A stretch of DNA of 64,000 bases from Trinickia diaoshuihuensis (GTDB lineage Bacteria; Pseudomonadota; Gammaproteobacteria; Burkholderiales; Burkholderiaceae): assembly GCF_003390925.1 (NCBI RefSeq), contig NZ_QUBS01000087.1:298628-362627 (forward strand), written 5' to 3'. The notes beneath the pieces are model-generated. The model searched no databases, had not been told where the DNA came from, and worked only from the letters and a program-made list of their open reading frames with translations. Below are positions 57,334 to 64,000 of this stretch, piece by piece; within the stretch, counting starts at the first letter, position 1, and each line of letters opens with the position of its first letter. The position numbers and the translations under genes are program-made.

Positions 57334-59226
57334 TTAAATCTCGATCTTCGTTCCGAGTTCCACTACGCGGTTAGCCGGAATGCGGAAAAAGTCGGTGGGC
57401 TTCGCGGCGTTCTGGTGCATCCATGCAAAGATGCGCTCGCGCAGGATCGACATGCCCGGCAGTTGCGTCGGCACGACCGTTTCGCGCGCTAGGAAGAACG
57501 ACGTATCCATGAGTTCGAATTGCATGCCGCACATGCGCTCGAGTTCGAACAGAACCGCTTTTACGTCCGGCGTTTCGTTGAAGCCGTAGACGGCCCGCAC
57601 GAGATAGAGCCCGCCGCCGACGTCTTTCAGCGTAATGCGCTCATCGTCCTTCACATACGGAATATCGCGCGTGACGAACGTCAGAAAGATCGTTCGTTCG
57701 TGCAGCACTTTGTTGTGCTTCAAGTTATGCAACAAGCTGACCGGCACGAGCGAATCGCTGCCAGTCAGGTAGATCGCGGTACCCGATACGCGATGCGGCG
57801 GGTGCGCCAAGAGCCCCTGCACGAACGGTGCGAGCGGGATACCGTCGGCCGCCGTGCGCTCCTTCACGAGCAAGCGGCCCTTGTACCAGGTCATCAAGAG
57901 GAAGAACAGCAACGCGCCGATGCCGAGCGGCAGCCAGCCCCCCTCGGCGACCTTGAGCAAGTTCGCCCCGAAGAACGCGACGTCCACCGTCATGAACGCG
58001 GCGATGATCACGGCAACGAGCACCTTGTTCCAGTTCCACACCTTGACCATCACGACGCAAGCCAGCACGGTCGTCATGACCATCGTCGTCGTCACGGCGA
58101 TGCCATAGGCGGCGGCCAAGTTATCGGAGCTCTTGAAGCCGAGCACGACGCACAGAATGATAAAGAGCAGCAGCCAATTGACGACGGGCACATAGATCTG
58201 CCCGATCGCGAGTTCCGACGTATGCAGCACCTTCATCCGCGGCACATAGCCGAGTTGAATCGCCTGGCTCGTCAGCGAATAGGCGCCCGAGATCACGGCT
58301 TGCGACGCGATGACGGTCGCCACCGTCGAGAGCACCACCAGCGGCAGCAACGCCCATTGCGGCGCCATCAGGAAGAACGGGTTTTCGATGGCTTTCGGGT
58401 TCTGCATCAGCAATGCGCCTTGCCCGAAGTAATTGAGCACGAGCGCCGGCATCACGAGGATGTACCAAGCGAGACGGATCGGCCGCGCGCCGAAGTGCCC
58501 CATGTCGGCGTACAACGCCTCGGCGCCCGTCAGCACGAGGAACACCGAGCCCAGCACGACGTACGCCTGCAGCAGGTGCGCATGCATGAAGGAGAACGCG
58601 TAATACGGGTTGAGCGCGGCGATGATTTGCGGCGCGCGTACGATGTGGCTCACGCCCAGAACGGCCAGCGTCGCGAACCATACGAGCATGATCGGCCCGA
58701 ACAACTTGCCCACGAGCGAGGTGCCGTGCCGCTGGATCCAAAAAAGCGCGACGAGGATCACCATCGTGATCGGCAATACGAGATGCGACAATTGCGGCGT
58801 CGCGATCTCGAGCCCCTCCACGGCGGAAATAACCGAGATGGCGGGCGTAATCACGGCGTCGCCATAGAACATGCAGGCACCGAAGATGCCGAGCATCATC
58901 AGGAAGCCCGCTGTGCGCGATTTCATCGAAAACGGCCGCAGCGAGAGCGCCATCAAGGCCAGCACGCCGCCTTCGCCGTTGTTGTCCGCCCGCATCACGA
59001 ACAGGACGTACTTGATCGAGACCACGAAGATGATCGCCCAGAACAGCAGAGAAATCACACCGAGGATCGAATGATCGGTTAGTGCAATCCCGTGCGCGGG
59101 ACTAAACGCTTCCTTCAGCGAATAGAGCGGACTTGTGCCGATATCTCCGAACACGACGCCAATCGCCGCTAGCGCAAGCGACGGCAAGGAATGCTGTCGA
59201 AGATTGTCGTGGTTGTTGTCTGTCAT
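57334..59226 (-). CDS. kup: Kup, low-affinity potassium uptake protein
   Basis: A 630-residue KUP/HAK/KT transporter with about twelve helices and a C-terminal cytoplasmic domain. The N-terminal signature [20 protein letters not shown] near residue 18 and the [15 protein letters not shown] block near 80 are typical, along with [19 protein letters not shown] near 123. It imports K+ by proton symport. It appears monocistronic, with a terminator on each side. Confidence 0.95.
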   Translation of the reverse strand: MTDNNHDNLRQHSLPSLALAAIGVVFGDIGTSPLYSLKEAFSPAHGIALTDHSILGVISLLFWAIIFVVSIKYVLFVMRADNNGEGGVLALMALSLRPFSMKSRTAGFLMMLGIFGACMFYGDAVITPAISVISAVEGLEIATPQLSHLVLPITMVILVALFWIQRHGTSLVGKLFGPIMLVWFATLAVLGVSHIVRAPQIIAALNPYYAFSFMHAHLLQAYVVLGSVFLVLTGAEALYADMGHFGARPIRLAWYILVMPALVLNYFGQGALLMQNPKAIENPFFLMAPQWALLPLVVLSTVATVIASQAVISGAYSLTSQAIQLGYVPRMKVLHTSELAIGQIYVPVVNWLLLFIILCVVLGFKSSDNLAAAYGIAVTTTMVMTTVLACVVMVKVWNWNKVLVAVIIAAFMTVDVAFFGANLLKVAEGGWLPLGIGALLFFLLMTWYKGRLLVKERTAADGIPLAPFVQGLLAHPPHRVSGTAIYLTGSDSLVPVSLLHNLKHNKVLHERTIFLTFVTRDIPYVKDDERITLKDVGGGLYLVRAVYGFNETPDVKAVLFELERMCGMQFELMDTSFFLARETVVPTQLPGMSILRERIFAWMHQNAAKPTDFFRIPANRVVELGTKIEI

Positions 59227-59299
59227 AAACGCGACCGGTGGTACCGGATAAGCCGAGAGCGAGCGCTATTCTAGCGGTGCAACGATATCGAATACACAC

Positions 59300-59328
59300 A
59301 AAAAGAGCGGAGTCAGTCGACTCCGCTC
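59300..59328 (-). terminator. Intrinsic terminator of the hflKC-purA operon
   Basis: GAGCGGAGTC and GACTCCGCTC form a perfect 10-bp stem with a 4-base loop; on the minus strand it is followed by TTTTT. It lies 45 bases after the phosphoribosyltransferase stop, ending the operon before kup. Confidence 0.87.
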
Positions 59329-59373
59329 AATTGTCGATGCAGTCACGAAGGCTGCGGTCCAACTAAACGCAAA

Positions 59374-59961
59374 TTACGTGCCGGATGACGAACTCTGGGC
59401 CACGCCGCGTTTGATCCAGGCGCCCAGATTGTGGGGCCTGACCGTATCCCACTCCTCGAACGGCTGGTGGATCCAGGGGTTCGTCGGCAAATACTGGACA
59501 AAATAGTCCGGCTTGACCTTTGAGCAGCCCTTGTACCAAAGCACGGCGGAGCGCACCGCCGTCACGGCGGGATACCGTTCCTTCAGGTGTTGCTGTACCC
59601 GCGCCAGCGTGACACCGGAATCGACGAGGTCGTCGACGAGCAGTACGTTGCCCGACAAGTCGCCCCGCGTCATCGTGATGTATTGCGCGATATCCAGTTC
59701 GCCCTGCTGCGTTCCCGCCGCTTCGCGATAGGAGCTCGTCGCAAGGATCGCAAGCGGCAGATCGTAGATGCGCGAAAGCTGGTCGCCCACCCGCAAGCCG
59801 CCGCGCGCGAGACAAAGGATGTTGTCGAACTTCCAGCCTGAATCATGCACGCCGAGCGCCAACAGCTCGATGAGCCGGTGGTATTCGTCCCAGCTCACCC
59901 AGAGGTTTTTGTCGTCGTTGCGAGGATCCGTCATCGCGATCATCGTCATGTTCTGCGTCAT
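59374..59961 (-). CDS. Phosphoribosyltransferase family protein
   Basis: A 195-residue purine-type phosphoribosyltransferase. The PRPP motif is VLLVDDLVDSGVTL near residue 106, and ILCLARGGLRVGDQLSR near 48 is the N-terminal block. The C-terminal part (WIHQPFEEWDTVRP) resembles xanthine/guanine phosphoribosyltransferases of the Gpt type. Purine salvage is likely, consistent with purA directly upstream (three bases apart). The substrate is not determined. Internal Met starts (MTDPRND) could shorten it by nine residues. Confidence 0.86.
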   Translation of the reverse strand: MTQNMTMIAMTDPRNDDKNLWVSWDEYHRLIELLALGVHDSGWKFDNILCLARGGLRVGDQLSRIYDLPLAILATSSYREAAGTQQGELDIAQYITMTRGDLSGNVLLVDDLVDSGVTLARVQQHLKERYPAVTAVRSAVLWYKGCSKVKPDYFVQYLPTNPWIHQPFEEWDTVRPHNLGAWIKRGVAQSSSSGT

Positions 59962-59964
59962 CGG

Positions 59965-61320
<1,356 letters not shown>

Positions 61321-61444
61321 TTAGCTGGTTAAAAACGTATTCTACCCATGTTCGCGGAAGCTTCCGAATTTTTCCGTTTCGCTTCAACGGCATGGACCAC
61401 TCGGGCTTGACGAGCGGGAGGGCGAACGCCCTCCCCGGCCAAGC

Positions 61445-62605
61445 TCACGCATTCGGCTGGCGCGCCTGCACGATCCAGGCGCCGTCGCGTTCCACGAGCA
61501 CGCGGTCGAACGCGAATTCGTCGAGTGCGTGATCGTGCCCCGGCAACGCCTGGATCACGACCTCGCCCGCATCACGCAGCGCGGCGACGCGTTCGCGCAA
61601 CAGATCGTCATGCTTCCACGGCGCCAGAATCGCGCTGCTGCGCGCCTCGATCGGCGAAATGCGCGCGATCTCGCGCAAATCGAGCGAAAAGCCCGTCGCC
61701 GGGCGCGCGCGCCCGTACGCTTGACCGACGTGGTCGTAACGTCCGCCGCGCGCGAGCGCGTTCGGTACGCCGTCCACGTAGGCCGAGAACATCACGCCGC
61801 TGTGATACGCGTAGCCGCGCAAGTCCGCGAGGTCGATCGTCGCGCTTCCGCCTTCCACGCGCGCCGCGAGGAACGCCAAGTCGTCGAGCGCCCGCGTGAT
61901 CGACGGCCACTGCGGCAGCCGCGCGCGCGCAAGTTCGATGACGGAGGCGTCGCCATACAACGAGGGCAGCGCGCGCAGCGCATCGCGCACCTGCGGATCG
62001 AGGTCGTGCGTGAGTTCGCCGATGCGCGGCACGTCCTTGCCGGCCAATGCCTCGTACAGCGTCTCGCCGCGCGCGCTGGCGGCCGGGTCGCGCTCGAACA
62101 ATGCCAGCAGCACGCCCGCGTGGCACAAATCGAGACGCACGTTCCCGATGCCGGCCAAACGCAGCACATCCATCATTAGTTGCTGAATCTCGAGATCGGC
62201 TTCGAGGCCGGCGTGACCGTAGATCTCGGCGCCGATTTGGATCTGCTCGCGCGTGGCATGCAGGCCGCGCGGGCGCGTATGCAACACGCTGCCGGCGTAA
62301 CACAGCCGCGTCACGCCTTGGCGATTGAGCAAATGCGCGTCGATGCGGGCGACTTGCGGCGTGGTATCGGCGCGCAGCCCGAGCGTGCGTCCCGAGAGCT
62401 GATCGACGAGCTTGAACGTGCGCAGGCTCAGATCGCTGCCGCCGCCCGTAAGCAGCGACTCGAGGTACTCGAGCAGCGGCGGCATGACCATCTCGTACCC
62501 GTAGGTACGGAAGCGGTCGAGCAGCGCACGCCGCAGTTCTTCGATTTTGCGTGCCTCGGAAGGCAACACGTCGGCGATATTTTCGGGAAGCAGCCAGGTC
62601 GACAT
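61445..62605 (-). CDS. hisZ: HisZ, ATP phosphoribosyltransferase regulatory subunit
   Basis: A 386-residue HisRS-like protein without the tRNA-binding domain. It contains [20 protein letters not shown] near residue 14, the class II aaRS-type motif ARIDAHLLN near 88 and [20 protein letters not shown] near 285. HisZ partners with a short HisG to start histidine synthesis; hisG itself is elsewhere. The conserved order hflC-DUF2065-hisZ-purA is kept. Confidence 0.93.
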   Translation of the reverse strand: MSTWLLPENIADVLPSEARKIEELRRALLDRFRTYGYEMVMPPLLEYLESLLTGGGSDLSLRTFKLVDQLSGRTLGLRADTTPQVARIDAHLLNRQGVTRLCYAGSVLHTRPRGLHATREQIQIGAEIYGHAGLEADLEIQQLMMDVLRLAGIGNVRLDLCHAGVLLALFERDPAASARGETLYEALAGKDVPRIGELTHDLDPQVRDALRALPSLYGDASVIELARARLPQWPSITRALDDLAFLAARVEGGSATIDLADLRGYAYHSGVMFSAYVDGVPNALARGGRYDHVGQAYGRARPATGFSLDLREIARISPIEARSSAILAPWKHDDLLRERVAALRDAGEVVIQALPGHDHALDEFAFDRVLVERDGAWIVQARQPNA

Positions 62606-62704
62606 CGGATCAGTCCTACGACGTTAATTGAAGGCGCGCCGGGCGCAGCCAAAAGCGAATCGAGCGAAACGCGAAGCGGCGCGTGCGCGCCGGTCGCGGC
62701 GGCC

Positions 62705-62896
62705 TCAGGTGGCCGCAAGGAGCAGCAGCAGGCCGAGCGCCATGACGATCAAGCCGCCGATGCGGATATGATGCGCCGGCCGCTCCGCTATTCTACGAAA
62801 CGTGTCTCTCCATGCCGTCGGAAAGACGAACGGGAACATGCCCTCGATGATGAGCATCAGCGCGATCGCAAGCAGTAACGAGGCGGCCATATCCAT
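62705..62896 (-). CDS. DUF2065 (YjeT-like) small membrane protein
   Basis: A 63-residue membrane protein with two hydrophobic segments, SLLLAIALMLIIEGMFPFVF and IGGLIVMALGLLLLLAAT, joined by a basic loop (AWRDTFRRIAERP). It matches the DUF2065/YjeT family, usually located next to hflC and purA. Function is unknown. The start is ATG at 62896, with a second at 62890. Confidence 0.86.
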   Translation of the reverse strand: MDMAASLLLAIALMLIIEGMFPFVFPTAWRDTFRRIAERPAHHIRIGGLIVMALGLLLLLAAT

Positions 62897-62934
62897 GGAA
62901 TGCGGGCGCGGCCGAGTTCGGCCGTGCCCCTGAA

Positions 62935-63843
62935 TCAATGTTTGCGTGAAGCCGAAGCGGCCGGTGTGACGGCAGCGCCGCTTCCGTCGGGGCTGCGCAT
63001 GAAGCGGAAAAATTCGCTGTCCGGATCGACGACGATGACGTCGCCCGGTTTGAACACGCCTCGATACGCTTGCAAGCTCTCATAGAACTGATAAAAGCCC
63101 GGGTCGCGCCCGAACGCGTCGGCGGCAATGGCCGCCGCCTTCGCATCGCCTTCGCCCTTGACCGCCTGCGCCGTCGAATAGGCATCGGCCAGCACCGCTT
63201 CGCGCTGACGCTCGGCATCGGCCTTGATTTGCGCGACCTCGGTCGCGCTTTGCGCGCGCTCGTCCCCCGCGATTTGCTCTTGCGCGGCGGACATCCGTTT
63301 ATAGACCGCCTCCGCGCTCGATTGCGGCAGGTCGATACGCACGAGGCTCAGATCGACGATTTCGATACCGAGCGCCTTCGCCGGCGCAGCCATGGCCGCG
63401 CGCGCTTCTTGCGCGAGTTCGGCCTGGTGCGAGAGCGCATCGCCAAGCGCACGCGTGGCAAACGCTTCGCCGAGCGCGGCGCGCATCTGCCCGGCTAGCC
63501 GGTCCAGCGCGCTTTGCTGGTCGGCATCGCTTTCGGAGAAGAGCTTCAGCGGATCGGTGACGCGATACGTCAGCACCGGCGTCACGAGCAGATCGGATTT
63601 ATCCGACGTAACGAACCGCTCGGCATCCGCAGACGCCAATGTGCGGATGCGCGTATCGACGAGCATGGCTGCCTGCAACGGCGTAGGGAGTTTCAAATGC
63701 AAACCGGGGCCGACCAGCGACGGATGCTCGCCGCCGTGGGAATAAACCACCGCGACGTGCCGCTGATCGACGACGAGCAAAGTCGATGCTCCCGCGAATA
63801 AAACGGCGACGACGACGACCACGAGCGCAACGATACGATTCAT
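62935..63843 (-). CDS. hflC: HflC, membrane-bound FtsH modulator (SPFH domain)
   Basis: A 302-residue protein. An N-terminal membrane anchor (RIVALVVVVVAVLFAGASTL) is followed by a SPFH/band-7 domain starting RHVAVVYSHGGEHPSLVGPG and a coiled coil (about 185-225) typical of HflC. With HflK it forms a complex around the FtsH protease, limiting its activity. The start is 12 bases after the hflK stop. Confidence 0.93.
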   Translation of the reverse strand: MNRIVALVVVVVAVLFAGASTLLVVDQRHVAVVYSHGGEHPSLVGPGLHLKLPTPLQAAMLVDTRIRTLASADAERFVTSDKSDLLVTPVLTYRVTDPLKLFSESDADQQSALDRLAGQMRAALGEAFATRALGDALSHQAELAQEARAAMAAPAKALGIEIVDLSLVRIDLPQSSAEAVYKRMSAAQEQIAGDERAQSATEVAQIKADAERQREAVLADAYSTAQAVKGEGDAKAAAIAADAFGRDPGFYQFYESLQAYRGVFKPGDVIVVDPDSEFFRFMRSPDGSGAAVTPAASASRKH

Positions 63844-63855
63844 TCCAAGCGCTCC

Positions 63856-64000
63856 TTATTGCTGCAAGTCGTCTTCGCGCGCACGGCTGCGCAGCGTGTC
63901 GCGCGAACGCATTGCGTCGCTGGCCGCGGCCGCCTGGCTGGCCGCGCTCGGCTCGGCAGGCGGCGTAGCCGCGGGCGTCGCGGGTGCGGGGGCGGCCGCT
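63856..64000 (-). CDS. hflK: HflK, C-terminal end only (cut by window edge)
   Basis: Only the last 47 codons are visible: an Ala/Pro-rich stretch, then DAMRSRDTLRSRAREDDLQQ and TAA at 63858-63856. This tail is like HflK of Burkholderia. The gene lies immediately upstream of hflC on the same strand, completing the hflK-hflC pair. The membrane anchor and SPFH domain lie outside the window. Confidence 0.85.
   Translation of the reverse strand, partial: AAAPAPATPAATPPAEPSAASQAAAASDAMRSRDTLRSRAREDDLQQ

Overview
The window is a high-GC chromosomal segment from a betaproteobacterium of the Burkholderiaceae, in the Burkholderia sensu lato group (Burkholderia, Paraburkholderia, Trinickia and relatives). 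The evidence is the clustered phaC-phaA-phaB-phaR polyhydroxybutyrate locus, the hflK-hflC-DUF2065-hisZ-purA-phosphoribosyltransferase order, rluD-pgeF divergent from bamD, and the strong codon-position GC bias that produces long antisense open frames over nearly every gene. No rRNA, tRNA, CRISPR array or intact insertion sequence was seen.

Layout. 1-3.3 kb (minus) is a 2-ketogluconate utilisation operon kguE-kguK-kguT-kguD, with kguD cut by the window edge, preceded by a PtxS-like palindromic operator. 3.4-6.2 kb holds a YeiE-type LysR regulator divergent from yeiH and a glutathione S-transferase. 6.4-10.3 kb has a ClcB-type chloride channel with CBS domains, a C45/phospholipase-B-like hydrolase and two small proteins. 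10.3-17.0 kb is a TetR regulator divergent from a complete tripartite RND efflux operon. 17.1-21.2 kb (minus) is a polyamine ABC transporter potF-potG-potH-potI. 21.6-24.2 kb has a DUF1289 protein, an OmpW-type porin and an aldehyde dehydrogenase.

24.2-28.8 kb is a decayed accessory zone. It holds remnants of a DHA2-type MFS exporter, a class II DAHP synthase and a SnoaL-like protein, beside an apparently intact double-EthD-domain protein and a MarR regulator. 28.8-39.6 kb returns to conserved genes: ybiT, an AsmA protein, fetA-fetB, serB, metC and rimO, plus two exported proteins of unknown function.

39.8-42.0 kb is a compact accessory insertion between rimO and the pha locus. It reads mazE-mazF, then a 206-residue protein that keeps the five main active-site residues of ricin/Shiga-type ribosome-inactivating proteins, then an unrecognised 216-residue partner. 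A good promoter with an overlapping dyad operator precedes mazE. I regard this as the most interesting part of the window: an apparent ribosome-inactivating protein, without a signal peptide or lectin chain, in line with an RNA-targeting toxin-antitoxin pair.

42.2-47.0 kb is the phaCABR operon (PHB synthesis and its regulator). 47.3-57.3 kb holds pgeF, rluD, bamD, a DinG-family helicase, a DUF465 protein, a Gln-rich exported coiled-coil protein, tex and an orphan 129-residue protein. 57.3-64 kb (minus) has kup and then the hflK-hflC-DUF2065-hisZ-purA-phosphoribosyltransferase operon, with hflK truncated by the window edge. Several clear intrinsic terminators separate these units.
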